A stretch of 64,000 nucleotides of DNA. It comes from Paucibacter sp. KCTC 42545 (GTDB lineage: Bacteria > Pseudomonadota > Gammaproteobacteria > Burkholderiales > Burkholderiaceae_C). Positions 21,235 to 29,957 of the stretch are shown here, piece by piece; position 1 is the first letter of the stretch, and each line of letters opens with the position of its first letter. The position numbers and the translations under genes are program-made. Location: assembly GCF_001477625.1 (NCBI RefSeq), contig NZ_CP013692.1:2542001-2606000 (forward strand), in the 5' to 3' direction. The notes beneath the pieces were generated by a model, which did not search any database, was not told the DNA's origin, and was given only the letters and a program-made list of their open reading frames with translations.

Positions 21235-22446
21235 TCAGGCCTGCTGCGGCAGCAAAGGCGCGCCCAGCAAGCGCATCATCAAGTCGCGCGCCGAGCGGAT
21301 CTCCGCGCCGAAGGGCAAGGCCCCGGCGCCGCGGAAGAACAGGCCCTTGGCCACGTCACCGCGCAGGGCGGCGGCGAGTTGGTTGTCAATGCAGAACTGG
21401 CCCCAGTCCTTGAAACCGTCGCGCAAGCCGCATTGCGCCAGGCAATCAAAAGCCTTGGTGCAGCGGCTCTTCACCTGCGCCACCGCCTGCAGCTTGGGCG
21501 CAGCGCGCAGATAGTTACGCAGCCAGGGCGTGTTCACCGCGCGGGCGGGCAGACCGGCCACGCTGGTGAATTCCACCAGGTCGGCATCGCTGGCCTGGGC
21601 CAGCACTTGTTTGAAGGCTTCGTGGGCATCGCAATCGCTGGTCACGGCAAAGGGCGTGCCCAGTTGCACACCGGCCGCGCCCAGGGCTTGCAGGCGCTGA
21701 ATGTCCTCGAAGCTGCGCACACCACCGGCCACGATCAGCGGGATCTTGCCGGCCAGGCCAGCCTTGTCGAAATAGGCCAGGCATTCGGGAATGACGCGCT
21801 CAAAGTCAAAGCGCGGGTCGTTCAAATCTTCCACCTTAGCCGCGCCCAAATGGCCGCCGGCCAGGCGCGGGTGTTCGATCACGATGGCGTCAGGCAAGCG
21901 CTGCTTGCGCTCCCATTTGCGCACGATCAGCTGCACGCCACGGGCATCGCTGAGGATGGGGATCAGCGCCACCTCCGGGTGATCTGCCGCCAGCTCCGGC
22001 AGGTCCAGCGGCAAGCCCGCGCCGACCACCACCGCGTCAATGCCGCAGGCCAGCGCGCGCTTGATGGTGGGCGCGTATTCGCTCACTGCGCGCATCACAT
22101 TCAGGGCCACCAGACCACGGCCGCCGCTGCGCTCACGCGCTCCGGCGATCTCGCGTTCCAGCGCTATCAGGTTCACTTCGTCGATCAAGGCTTTGGCGGC
22201 AGCACCCGCACTCTGCCCTTCCGTGCGCGCCATCAAGTCGGGGTGATGGCGGCGCAGATCCACCGAGCTGAGCGTGCCCACACCACCCAGGGCCGCCACA
22301 CTGCCGGCCAGGCGCTGGGCGCTGACACCCACCCCCATGCCGCCCTGCACCACCGGCAGCAGGCGCCGCCCTTTGAGCATCAAGGGTGCCAAGCCACTGC
22401 GCTCAAACAGGGGCACAAGATCAGGGGCGATGGCGTTTGAATTCAT
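21235..22446 (-). CDS. Nitronate monooxygenase / 2-nitropropane dioxygenase-like flavoprotein
   Basis: The 403-residue FMN TIM barrel begins MNSNAIAPDLVPLFERSG. It has PVVQGGMGVGVSAQRLAGSV near the N-terminus, then GGVRSFEDIQRLQALGAAGVQLGTPFA, the phosphate-binding loop of this superfamily. Such enzymes oxidise alkyl nitronates; some relatives are enoyl reductases. The start is the ATG at 22446; a TTG 27 bp upstream is possible but less likely. The C-terminal third, with several cysteines (KSRCTKAFDCLAQCG), is longer than in minimal family members. Confidence 0.85.
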   Translation of the reverse strand: MNSNAIAPDLVPLFERSGLAPLMLKGRRLLPVVQGGMGVGVSAQRLAGSVAALGGVGTLSSVDLRRHHPDLMARTEGQSAGAAAKALIDEVNLIALEREIAGARERSGGRGLVALNVMRAVSEYAPTIKRALACGIDAVVVGAGLPLDLPELAADHPEVALIPILSDARGVQLIVRKWERKQRLPDAIVIEHPRLAGGHLGAAKVEDLNDPRFDFERVIPECLAYFDKAGLAGKIPLIVAGGVRSFEDIQRLQALGAAGVQLGTPFAVTSDCDAHEAFKQVLAQASDADLVEFTSVAGLPARAVNTPWLRNYLRAAPKLQAVAQVKSRCTKAFDCLAQCGLRDGFKDWGQFCIDNQLAAALRGDVAKGLFFRGAGALPFGAEIRSARDLMMRLLGAPLLPQQA

Positions 22447-22775
22447 GAGGTCAGCGGGTCGAAAAATTGGCAAGCCGCCACCCTAAGCCCCATGGCAGCG
22501 GCATTAGTTGACAAAAATCACAGCCAGTGCAAACGCACTGTGCAAATTACCCTTTGGTGTCGACAGGGGCGACCGATAGCAGGTGCGTCAGGGGCTTGAC
22601 GCCCAAACAAAGAGACCGTTCAACGGCCATGGCGTCAAGGGGAGAAACGGTTCTAGCACCGAGCGGTCTTGCGGCCCGCCGCGCTGATTCAGTTTGTCCC
22701 GCCCAAGCAGCGCAGCTCGTCAAATGACGGGTTGCGGCGTAGTGGAAACAAACGAATTCCGCCCGAAGGACTTTG
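22447..22775. promoter_or_regulatory. 329-bp divergent intergenic region
   Basis: This lies between the nitronate monooxygenase-like gene (minus) and the diguanylate cyclase (plus), so it should hold both promoters. A TTGACA occurs at 22508-22513 on the plus strand, but no convincing -10 element follows. GAAGGA at 22765-22770 is the ribosome binding site of the cyclase. No RNA gene or further coding sequence was recognised. Confidence 0.4.
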
Positions 22776-23840
22776 ATGAGATACACCGACAGCATGTCGC
22801 GCAGCGCCGAACACCTGCGTGCCGCTCTCCCGCTGATGACTCGCCAACGCACTGCCCTGCATCCGATCACTTACGCCGTTTGGTACGAATTTGTCACCAG
22901 CCGAAACCTCGCACTCAACCAGGCCTTGCTGGCGCAAACGCGCGATGGCGCCACGCTGGATGAGGCGCAGACCTGGGAGCTGTACCGCCAGCATATTGGC
23001 GACGGCATGAAGGCCGATGAAATCGCCAAGGCCAAGATCATCGGAGAAGGCCTGAGCAAGGTCCTGGACAATATGGCCGTCACAGCCGCGGAAGCCGGCC
23101 AGGAAACGGCCCGCTTTGACGACTCACTGGGCACCTGGGTCGAGCAGTTGCTGGCCGGGCCCAGCGAGCAAACCCAATCCGAGGTCTTGCGCGAACTGCT
23201 CAGCGGCTCGCGCGAAATTCGCGCCGCCATGACGGTGCTGCAAACCCATCTGAGCCACAGTCAGCAAGAAATTGACAGCCTGCGCAAGGAAGTACAAAAA
23301 GCGCGCGGTGAAGCCCTGGTGGATGCGTTGACCGGCCTGCCCAATCGGCGCGCCTTCGATCAGCAGTTGAGTGCCTGCATGGCTGAACAGCCTCAGCCGG
23401 GCGCTGAGCAGCCTGCCCCGGCCAGCGCCATTGCCCCTTGCTTGCTGCTGGGCGATATCGACTTTTTCAAACGCATCAACGACAGCTTCGGCCACAGCTT
23501 CGGCGACCAGGTGCTGCGCGCCGTGGCGCGAACACTGCAAGGCGCACTCAGCGATGGGGCACTGGCCGCACGCGTGGGTGGCGAGGAGTTCGCCATCCTG
23601 TTGCCCAACAGCAGCCTGGATCAAGCCCAACGCCTGGCCGAGAACTTGCGCAGCAAAGTGGCGGCCGGCCGCATCCGCCGCGGCGAGCAGGTGCAAGAGG
23701 CTGAGAACGTCACCATTTCTTTGGGCGTGACCCAACTGGCCGCCGGCGAGAGCGCCGCCGACTTTTACGGCCGCGCCGACCGCGCGCTGTACGCAGCCAA
23801 GCATGGCGGCCGCAACCGCATTGCCGCCTTGGCGCACTAA
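22776..23840 (+). CDS. GGDEF-domain diguanylate cyclase
   Basis: The 354-residue soluble protein has a helical N-terminal domain of about 150 residues without a recognised sensor fold. A short coiled coil (SQQEIDSLRKEVQKARGEALV) leads into a GGDEF domain with DALTGLPNRRAF near the start and an intact GGEEF active site at residues 268-272. It should make cyclic di-GMP from two GTP. No RxxD inhibitory site is obvious five residues before GGEEF. The ATG at 22776 has GAAGGA 5 bp upstream; a TTG one codon earlier is less likely. Confidence 0.92.
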   Translation: MRYTDSMSRSAEHLRAALPLMTRQRTALHPITYAVWYEFVTSRNLALNQALLAQTRDGATLDEAQTWELYRQHIGDGMKADEIAKAKIIGEGLSKVLDNMAVTAAEAGQETARFDDSLGTWVEQLLAGPSEQTQSEVLRELLSGSREIRAAMTVLQTHLSHSQQEIDSLRKEVQKARGEALVDALTGLPNRRAFDQQLSACMAEQPQPGAEQPAPASAIAPCLLLGDIDFFKRINDSFGHSFGDQVLRAVARTLQGALSDGALAARVGGEEFAILLPNSSLDQAQRLAENLRSKVAAGRIRRGEQVQEAENVTISLGVTQLAAGESAADFYGRADRALYAAKHGGRNRIAALAH

Positions 23841-23854
23841 GCCATTGCGCAGCA

Positions 23855-23882
23855 TTGGCTCAAGCAAAGCGAGCTGAGCCAA
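23855..23882 (+). terminator. Inverted repeat after the diguanylate cyclase gene
   Basis: TTGGCTCA at 23855-23862 pairs with TGAGCCAA at 23875-23882, 15 bp after the stop codon. It is followed by AAAAGGG rather than T, so its use as a plus-strand terminator is doubtful. Confidence 0.35.
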
Positions 23883-24089
23883 AAGGGCACGCTGGGGAGG
23901 CCCGCTTGTGGGTGTTTGAGAGAGGCCGCCCCGGCTGCGTTGTCAGCCGGGCACAAAGCCCTTAAGCGAATGGAAAAAGCAAAGCGCCAAGCCGCTCACT
24001 TGCCCCTACACTCGCCAAATCGTGCAAATGTGCATACATGACCGGCCATGACGCTTTACCTGCACTTCCTCTCCTGCCCCTCATGCCAG

Positions 24090-24111
24090 CTTGATCGGCA
24101 GTCCGATCAAG
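24090..24111. promoter_or_regulatory. Perfect 9-bp inverted repeat upstream of a histidine kinase
   Basis: CTTGATCGG (24090-24098) and CCGATCAAG (24103-24111) flank a 4-bp spacer, ending 20 bp before the kinase start codon. It could be a dimeric repressor site or an mRNA hairpin in the leader; the sequence alone cannot decide. Confidence 0.45.
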
Positions 24112-24131
24112 TCGCGATTTAGGCGCCCTCC

Positions 24132-25694
24132 ATGAGATCCTCCTTGCGCCTCGCTGTGGTGGTGGCCTTGTTGCTGGGCTTGCTGGTGCCCACCGCAGCG
24201 GTGCTGCTGTTCGATTTGCAAAAGACCCGGCTGGTGGCGCTGGAAGATGTGAGGCGCGACCTCAGCCGCAGTGTTGAGGTGATGGCCTTGTCCCTGGCCG
24301 AGCCGGTGTGGCAGGTATCGCCCGATCTGGCCGAGCCGATGATCAAGGCGCAGTTCGACGACCCCCGCTTTGTATCCGTGGTGGTGCTCGAGCCCGCCAA
24401 TAGCAAGCCCTTCCAGGAACACCGGCGCGCGCAATCCTCTGGCGAGCAAGACCTGACCCTGAGCGCCACACGCCCCGTGGTGCGCGACGGCCGACAAATC
24501 GCCAGCGTCACGGTGGAGATGAGCGCCGCACCGCTGCTGGCCGAGAAGCGAGCCGATATGGTGCGCAGCTTGTGGCGCAGCGCGGTCACGCTGACCTTTT
24601 CCCTGGTGCTGATCCTGTTCGTGATGCAACGCCGCGTGCTGCGCCCGATGACACGTTTGACCCAAGCAGCAGAAGCCATGGCCGCCGGTGCGCTGGACAA
24701 GCCCCTGGCGCTCAGCGGCAGCGACGAGATTGCGCGCGTGGGCCAGGCCATGGAGCGCATGCGTGAAAAGCTACAGCAGGCCTTCGAATCCCTGCGCGGG
24801 CATGCCAACACGCTGGAAGACCAGGTCGCCCAACGCACCCAGGAAGTGACCCGAAAGAATGAAGACTTGGAGCAGGCGCTGGGCCATTTGCGCACCGCCC
24901 AGCATGACTTAGTCGAGTCAGAAAAGCTTGCCTCGCTGGGCCGCCTGGTAGCGGGCGTTGCGCACGAGATGAATACGCCGCTGGGCAATTCGCTCACCGT
25001 GGTGTCCTCGCTGGAAGACCGTTTCCGCAAACTGGAAGAACTGCTGGCCAGCAACACCCCGATGCGCCGCAGCGTGCTGGAAGAGCTGGTGCGCGATGCC
25101 CGGCGCGGCCAAGACATCTTGCAGCGCAATGTGCAAAAAGCCGCCGACCTGGTGCGCGAGTTCAAGCAAGTGGCGATCGACCAAACCTCCGACCTGCGCC
25201 GCGACTTCGACCTTGCCAAGGTGGTCGAAGACGTGCTGGTGATGGTGGAGCCCAGCTTCAAGCGCACCCCATTTCAGGTTCAGGTGGCACTGGAACCCGA
25301 GATCTTGATGAACAGCTACCCTGGCTCGCTGGGCCAGGTGCTGACCAACCTCATGATCAATGCCCTGGTGCACGGTTTTCATGGCCGCAGCATGGGCGTG
25401 GTGCGGGTGCAGACCCGGCGCCTCAGCCCCTCCGAGGTGGAACTCAGCGTCAGTGATGATGGTGCGGGCATGGACGAGTCGGTACGCCGGCGCATCTTTG
25501 ACCCCTTCTTCACCACCAAGCTGGGCACAGGCGGCTCAGGCTTGGGCATGCACATCGTGCACAACATGGTCACCAATGTGCTGGGCGGCCAGATCGACGT
25601 GATCAGCAGCCCCGGCCAGGGCGCCCGGATGGTGATACGCATGCCTTGCGTCGCACCACAGCGCAGCGGCGAACTCGCGCCAACCAGCGAGTAA
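24132..25694 (+). CDS. Membrane sensor histidine kinase with HAMP domain (orphan)
   Basis: The 520-residue kinase has a first membrane helix at about residues 5-27, a periplasmic domain of about 120 residues, and a second helix near 150-172 (VTLTFSLVLILFVM). A HAMP linker and a coiled coil (LEDQVAQRTQEVTRKNEDLEQAL) follow. The H box is AGVAHEMNTPLGN with His278. The ATPase domain has NLMINALVHGF, DDGAGM and GGSGLGMHIVHNMV. The H-box form AHEMNTPLG resembles HPK4 kinases. No response regulator gene is adjacent. Confidence 0.9.
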   Translation: MRSSLRLAVVVALLLGLLVPTAAVLLFDLQKTRLVALEDVRRDLSRSVEVMALSLAEPVWQVSPDLAEPMIKAQFDDPRFVSVVVLEPANSKPFQEHRRAQSSGEQDLTLSATRPVVRDGRQIASVTVEMSAAPLLAEKRADMVRSLWRSAVTLTFSLVLILFVMQRRVLRPMTRLTQAAEAMAAGALDKPLALSGSDEIARVGQAMERMREKLQQAFESLRGHANTLEDQVAQRTQEVTRKNEDLEQALGHLRTAQHDLVESEKLASLGRLVAGVAHEMNTPLGNSLTVVSSLEDRFRKLEELLASNTPMRRSVLEELVRDARRGQDILQRNVQKAADLVREFKQVAIDQTSDLRRDFDLAKVVEDVLVMVEPSFKRTPFQVQVALEPEILMNSYPGSLGQVLTNLMINALVHGFHGRSMGVVRVQTRRLSPSEVELSVSDDGAGMDESVRRRIFDPFFTTKLGTGGSGLGMHIVHNMVTNVLGGQIDVISSPGQGARMVIRMPCVAPQRSGELAPTSE

Positions 25695-25963
25695 CAGCAA
25701 GCCTCAACGGCGCCTGGCGCGCGCGCCTGAGGCATCGAAAGGCGGGCAGGCATTCATCGCAGCCTCTCTGCCGCCTTCGTTCTCCGCGCCTTTCTTCGCT
25801 TCACACAGCTTTACGCCAAGGTCATACCCCGTCACAGAGCGAACACAGGGTTTGTACTGAGTCCCTCCCTCACTTTCGCCACAATGAGTCATCGCCGCAA
25901 GAGGCCCCCAAGGGACCCGGTGGCGAAGCCAAATGTCTGGTGAAACGTGAAAGGTATTCCAAT

Positions 25964-26536
25964 ATGAACTCGAATAACAAGACCCGCCCCGTCGCTCCGC
26001 TGGCCGTGCTCACACTGGCCCTGGCCGCTTTTGCCGGCAGCGCTTCAGCCGACCAGAACAAGGGCTTTTACGTCGGTGGCAATATCGGCCAATCACATGC
26101 TGATGTGAATGCCGGCGCCCCCGGCCTGAACGTCGACAAGCGCGACACCAGCTACGGCATCCACGGTGGCTACCAGTTCAACCAGTACTTCGCTACCGAG
26201 TTGACGGTCAACTACCTGGGCAAGGCTCACCTCGGCGACAGCCAGGCCAAGACCATGAGCTACTCGCTGGACGCCATCGGCCGTCTACCGGTGAATGACA
26301 AGTTCAGCCTGTTCGGCCGACTGGGTGTGGCTCAAAACGAGCGTGATTTCAAGGGCGTCGCCAACCTCGACAGCCAGGGCAACACCGGCTTCAAGGTGGG
26401 CTTGGGTGCCGACTACAACCTGAACAAGAACTGGTTCGTGCGTACCGAGTTGACCCGCTACAACAACGTGCCCACTGCCACGATGTTCGGCAACACGATT
26501 GACACCTGGAACGTCGGCGTGAACTATCGCTTCTAA
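25964..26536 (+). CDS. Small outer-membrane beta-barrel protein (OmpA N-terminal / porin-like family)
   Basis: The 190-residue protein has a signal peptide ending SASA-DQ near residue 27. Alternating beta strands follow: GFYVGGNIGQS, YGIHGGYQFNQYFATELTVNYLG, SLFGRLGVAQ, GFKVGLGADYNLNKNWFVRTELTRY. It ends with aromatic WNVGVNYRF, the usual beta-barrel C-terminal signature. An eight-stranded barrel is likely; there is no peptidoglycan-binding OmpA domain. The ATG at 25964 was chosen because it starts the signal peptide. GAAAGG lies shortly upstream, and a strong hairpin follows the gene. Confidence 0.85.
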   Translation: MNSNNKTRPVAPLAVLTLALAAFAGSASADQNKGFYVGGNIGQSHADVNAGAPGLNVDKRDTSYGIHGGYQFNQYFATELTVNYLGKAHLGDSQAKTMSYSLDAIGRLPVNDKFSLFGRLGVAQNERDFKGVANLDSQGNTGFKVGLGADYNLNKNWFVRTELTRYNNVPTATMFGNTIDTWNVGVNYRF

Positions 26537-26566
26537 TTTGAGCGACTGACCACGGCCGTCAACGAA

Positions 26567-26603
26567 CAAGGGGCGGGAGCTGCTACGGCAGCCCCGCCCC
26601 TTG
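26567..26603 (+). terminator. Strong hairpin after the outer-membrane barrel gene
   Basis: CAAGGGGCGGG (26567-26577) pairs perfectly with CCCGCCCCTTG (26593-26603); the loop itself holds a nested GCTGC/GCAGC stem. It lies 30 bp after the stop. A clean T run is lacking (TCTCGTT follows). Confidence 0.7.
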
Positions 26604-26660
26604 TCTCGTTGGTTCGGCAAAATTTAGCCGAACCTGTTTAGCCTGCCTGGCTTACATCGC

Positions 26661-26864
26661 TTACATCGAGGCAGCCGAAGCCGCTGCGCTGGCAGCAGGC
26701 AAAGCCTCACTGGCAGCAGCAGCTGGCGCGGAAGGCGCCACTTCGCTGTGCGGGGCCGCCACATCATGCTTCTCGCCGCCCATATCGATGTCGCCACCGC
26801 TCTTGGTCAGGATGTAAAGCGCCAGAGCCGCAAAGATGATGAAGCCAACGAACAGTTTCCACAT
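26661..26864 (-). CDS. Small single-span membrane protein, unknown function
   Basis: The 67-residue product starts MWKLFVGFIIFAALALYILTK, a single hydrophobic helix right at the N-terminus. A short acidic stretch GGDIDMGGEKHD follows, then a tail made almost entirely of Ala, Ser, Pro and Glu. AGGAG lies 11 bp before the ATG at 26864. Nothing identifies a function; the layout is like small membrane-anchored proteins of Burkholderiales. It is separated from the MFS gene upstream by a terminator, so it should have its own promoter. Confidence 0.65.
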   Translation of the reverse strand: MWKLFVGFIIFAALALYILTKSGGDIDMGGEKHDVAAPHSEVAPSAPAAAASEALPAASAAASAASM

Positions 26865-27056
26865 GATTGATTCCACTCCTTCAATGATTGAATGCCGCGA
26901 TTGTTGAACCCAAAGCTGACGCCGAACTGAGCGCCCCGCTTGATGGGGCGATGTGCAGCGCCTTGGCGCTGCTGCGGTCATTCTGGCTAGGAAAAAGACT
27001 CGTCAAATGCGGCTCGCAAAGTCCAAACGACAGCCGCAAAAGCCGAGTTGCAAGGC

Positions 27057-27086
27057 AAAAAAGGGCGGCCCGCAGGCCGCCCTTTT
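27057..27086. terminator. Bidirectional terminator downstream of the MFS gene
   Basis: AAGGGCGGCC (27061-27070) pairs perfectly with GGCCGCCCTT (27075-27084). It is flanked by A-rich sequence on the left and TT on the right. On the minus strand the hairpin ends in a run of T, suiting the MFS gene that ends at 27110. Confidence 0.85.
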
Positions 27087-27109
27087 CACATCAGAATCGC
27101 ACGCCTAAC

Positions 27110-28792
27110 TTAGTCGTTAGCGTAGATATTGACGTCCTTGGTTTCGCGTACAAACAGCAGACCGATCACCAGGGTCATCGCGGCGACCCCGATGGGGTAC
27201 CACAGGCCGTGATAGATATTGCCGTTCTGAGCCACCATCGCGAAGGTGATGGAAGGCAGCAGACCACCGAACCAGCCGTTACCGATGTGATAAGGCAAGC
27301 TCATCGAGGTGTAACGGATACGGGTCGGGAACATCTCCACCAGCATGGCGGCGATAGGACCGTAAACCATGGTCACGTACAGCACCAAGATGCTCAGGAT
27401 CGCCACCACCAAAGGCTTGTTGATCTTGGCAGGGTCGGCCTTGGCGGGATAGCCTGCAGACTTGAGGCCTTCGGCGAGTTCCTTCTTGAAGGCGGCAATG
27501 CCCTTGACCGTGGCTTCATCGAACTTGTAGTCGTTGAGCTTGGTCGCGTTCAGGCCATTGACCACCTTGTCGCCAATCTTGATCACCGCCACCGAGCCGG
27601 CCGGGCCGGACAGCGTTTCGTAGCTGGCCGAGCTTTGTGCCAGAGCGCGCTTGGCGATGTCGCAAGAGCTGGTGAAGTCCACTTCCTTGGCCACCGGGCT
27701 GCCCTGGAAGGAGCAGGTGCTGGTGTCCACCGTCAGCGTGATCTGAGCCGTGGCTTGCGCTTGAGCCAGATCAGGGTTGGCGGCAGCGGTCAGGGCCTTG
27801 AACAGCGGGAAGTAGGTCACGATGGCCAGCAGCAGACCCGCCATGATGATGGGCTTGCGGCCGATCTTGTCCGACAGGGTACCGAAGATCACGAAGAACG
27901 GCGTGCCGATCAGCAGCGAGGCCGCGATCATCAAGTTAGCCGTGGCCGAGTCCACCTTCAAGACGCTGGTCAGGAAGAACAAGGCATAGAACTGGCCCGT
28001 GTACCACACCACGCCCTGGCCGGCGACCAGGCCGAACAGTGCCAGCAGCACGATCTTGAGGTTCTTCCATTGGCCGAAAGACTCGGACAGCGGCGCCTTG
28101 GAGGTCTTGCCCTCGCTCTTCATCTTCTGGAAGGCGGGCGATTCGTTCATCGACAGACGAATCCACACGCTGATGCCCAGCAGCAAGATCGAGACGAGGA
28201 AAGGCACGCGCCAGCCCCAGTCGGCAAAGGCGGTTTCGCCAATGACGCTGCGGGTGCCCAGAATCACCATCAGCGACAGGAACAAGCCCAGTGTCGCGGT
28301 GGTTTGAATCCAGGAGGTGTAGGCGCCGCGCTTGCCAGCCGGTGCGTGCTCAGCCACATAAGTGGCGGCACCGCCGTACTCGCCACCCAGAGCCAAGCCC
28401 TGCAGCATGCGCAAGCCGATCAGGATGACTGGCGCGGCCGCTCCGATGGTGGCCGAGCCGGGCAAGATACCGACGATGAAGGTCGACAAGCCCATGATCA
28501 GGATGGTCACCAAGAAGGTGTACTTGCGACCGATCATGTCGCCCAAACGCCCGAACACCAGCGCGCCGAAGGGGCGCACGATGAAGCCGGCAGCGAAGGC
28601 AAGCAAGGAGGCGATGAACGCCGCCTGGGGGTCAAGCTGGCCGAAGAACTGCTTGGCAATGATGGGTGCCAGCGAGCCGTAGAGATAGAAGTCGTACCAC
28701 TCGAACACGGTGCCCAGCGAAGAGGCGAAGATGACCTTCTTCTCTTCGGCGGTCATCGGCGTGTTGGTGGACACTGCGGTAGCAGTTGCCAT
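27110..28792 (-). CDS. MHS-family MFS transporter with a large periplasmic insertion
   Basis: The 560-residue protein opens with the metabolite:H+ symporter pattern: FEWYDFYLYGSLAPIIAKQFF in the first helix and GRLGDMIGRK in the loop between helices 2 and 3. Family members import organic acids, betaine or osmolytes with protons. It is over 100 residues longer than usual, because residues about 335-458 form a soluble insertion between helices 9 and 10, predicted to face the periplasm. The insertion has two cysteines (360 and 377). The remaining helices and the C-terminus (FVRETKDVNIYAND) are normal. Substrate unknown. Confidence 0.9.
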   Translation of the reverse strand: MATATAVSTNTPMTAEEKKVIFASSLGTVFEWYDFYLYGSLAPIIAKQFFGQLDPQAAFIASLLAFAAGFIVRPFGALVFGRLGDMIGRKYTFLVTILIMGLSTFIVGILPGSATIGAAAPVILIGLRMLQGLALGGEYGGAATYVAEHAPAGKRGAYTSWIQTTATLGLFLSLMVILGTRSVIGETAFADWGWRVPFLVSILLLGISVWIRLSMNESPAFQKMKSEGKTSKAPLSESFGQWKNLKIVLLALFGLVAGQGVVWYTGQFYALFFLTSVLKVDSATANLMIAASLLIGTPFFVIFGTLSDKIGRKPIIMAGLLLAIVTYFPLFKALTAAANPDLAQAQATAQITLTVDTSTCSFQGSPVAKEVDFTSSCDIAKRALAQSSASYETLSGPAGSVAVIKIGDKVVNGLNATKLNDYKFDEATVKGIAAFKKELAEGLKSAGYPAKADPAKINKPLVVAILSILVLYVTMVYGPIAAMLVEMFPTRIRYTSMSLPYHIGNGWFGGLLPSITFAMVAQNGNIYHGLWYPIGVAAMTLVIGLLFVRETKDVNIYAND

Positions 28793-29043
28793 GTTGAGAA
28801 GTCTCCATATTTTGCTTGAGGGCTGCCGACCGGAAACCCTTGAGCGCGACTATGGAACTCCGCTCTGACCGAACTCTGACGCGGGGCTGAACCCAGGCTG
28901 ACAAAATAGGCTGCAACCCGCAGCCTGTATTTCTCAATATGAAAAATCAGGGCGATTAAGGGTAAGTCTTGAGCGCTTTGCGCCCTGCCTTTGTCAGCCT
29001 TGCTTGCGTCAAGCTCGCTCGCGCCTTCACGCGCAGCAACCCT

Positions 29044-29694
29044 TCAGTGCTGCACGCGCTTCACGCCGGGCCGCGACAAGGCTGCCGCTTCCCAATCCCC
29101 TTGCTCGAACCAAGGGTCGCCGCGCAGATAAGCAGCCAACATATCCAGCGAGTCCTGGCCCCAGAACAGCTTGCCGTCCACTTCAATGGTGGGCACGCCG
29201 AACACGCCGGCATTGAGCGCTTCCTCGGTGGCGGTGCGCAGGTTCTCTTTCACCTCTTCGCTGGCCGGGTCACGCTGGGGGTTCAGCTCTTGCGTCAGCG
29301 CCGCCAGGCGGGGCGCGGCATTGGCATCGGCGCCCGCGCCTTGCCAGACATGGCGCATGATTTTTTCCACCGTCAAGCGGTTGGGCGTGCCGCCCGCCGG
29401 TGCGCAGGCCCAGGCCATGCGCAGCAAAGGGAGCGGGTTGAAGGGATGCTGGGCCGGCACCTGAACCGGGATGCCGTGCTGGCGCGCCGCCCAGGCGACC
29501 TGGCGGAAGGTCCACTGGCGCTTGGACTCGATCTCCGCCGGGCCCTTTTGGCCAATCGCGTGCAGCAAGGCCGCAAACAAAATGGGCCGGTACTCGACGC
29601 TGTAGCTGCAGCCCTTCAGGGCTTCGGGCAGGCGCTCAAACGCCAGGGCGGCGTAGGGCGAGATGGGGTCAAAGTAAAAACGCAGGTGCTTCAT
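29044..29694 (-). CDS. DsbA-fold 2-hydroxychromene-2-carboxylate isomerase family protein
   Basis: The 216-residue thioredoxin-like protein starts MKHLRFYFDPISPYAALAFERLP, where the family's SPYA segment replaces the CxxC of DsbA. It ends with GVFGVPTIEVDGKLFWGQDSLDML, the cis-proline loop and substrate region of kappa-class GST and HCCA isomerases. These use glutathione in isomerisation or conjugation of aromatic breakdown products. It follows the DUF1289 gene by 29 bp on the same strand. Confidence 0.88.
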   Translation of the reverse strand: MKHLRFYFDPISPYAALAFERLPEALKGCSYSVEYRPILFAALLHAIGQKGPAEIESKRQWTFRQVAWAARQHGIPVQVPAQHPFNPLPLLRMAWACAPAGGTPNRLTVEKIMRHVWQGAGADANAAPRLAALTQELNPQRDPASEEVKENLRTATEEALNAGVFGVPTIEVDGKLFWGQDSLDMLAAYLRGDPWFEQGDWEAAALSRPGVKRVQH

Positions 29695-29723
29695 GATGGG
29701 GTGTTCTTCTTGTTGGGATGAAT

Positions 29724-29957
29724 TCAGGGGCCGGAGGTCTCAAGCGCGGCGGTGAAGATGCCTTGCGCAACCAAGATCTCGCGACGCTCGGGCAAGAGCG
29801 CCAGGATGGCCAGGCGCGTCGCATCGTCCGCCTTGGACCAGACCGTGATCTCAGGAATGGTGCGGGCGCAGCCCTGGCACCAGCCCGTGGCTTCGTGCAT
29901 CTTGCAGACATTGCTGCAGGGGCTGGGCACCGTCGACACTGGAATATTGCCGCTCAT
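29724..29957 (-). CDS. DUF1289 small Cys-rich protein
   Basis: The 77-residue protein contains SPCSNVCKMHEATGWCQGCART, the four-cysteine signature of DUF1289 (likely an Fe-S or zinc site), followed by EITVWSKADD. The function of the family is not known. The ATG at 29957 overlaps the stop codon of the upstream ybaK-like gene (ATGA), so translation is coupled. Confidence 0.87.
   Translation of the reverse strand: MSGNIPVSTVPSPCSNVCKMHEATGWCQGCARTIPEITVWSKADDATRLAILALLPERREILVAQGIFTAALETSGP

Noticed and set aside
26888..28819. 643-codon open frame on the plus strand
   Set aside because: It is antisense to the MFS transporter, rich in His/Gln/Arg/Gly without any domain; typical shadow of a GC-rich gene.
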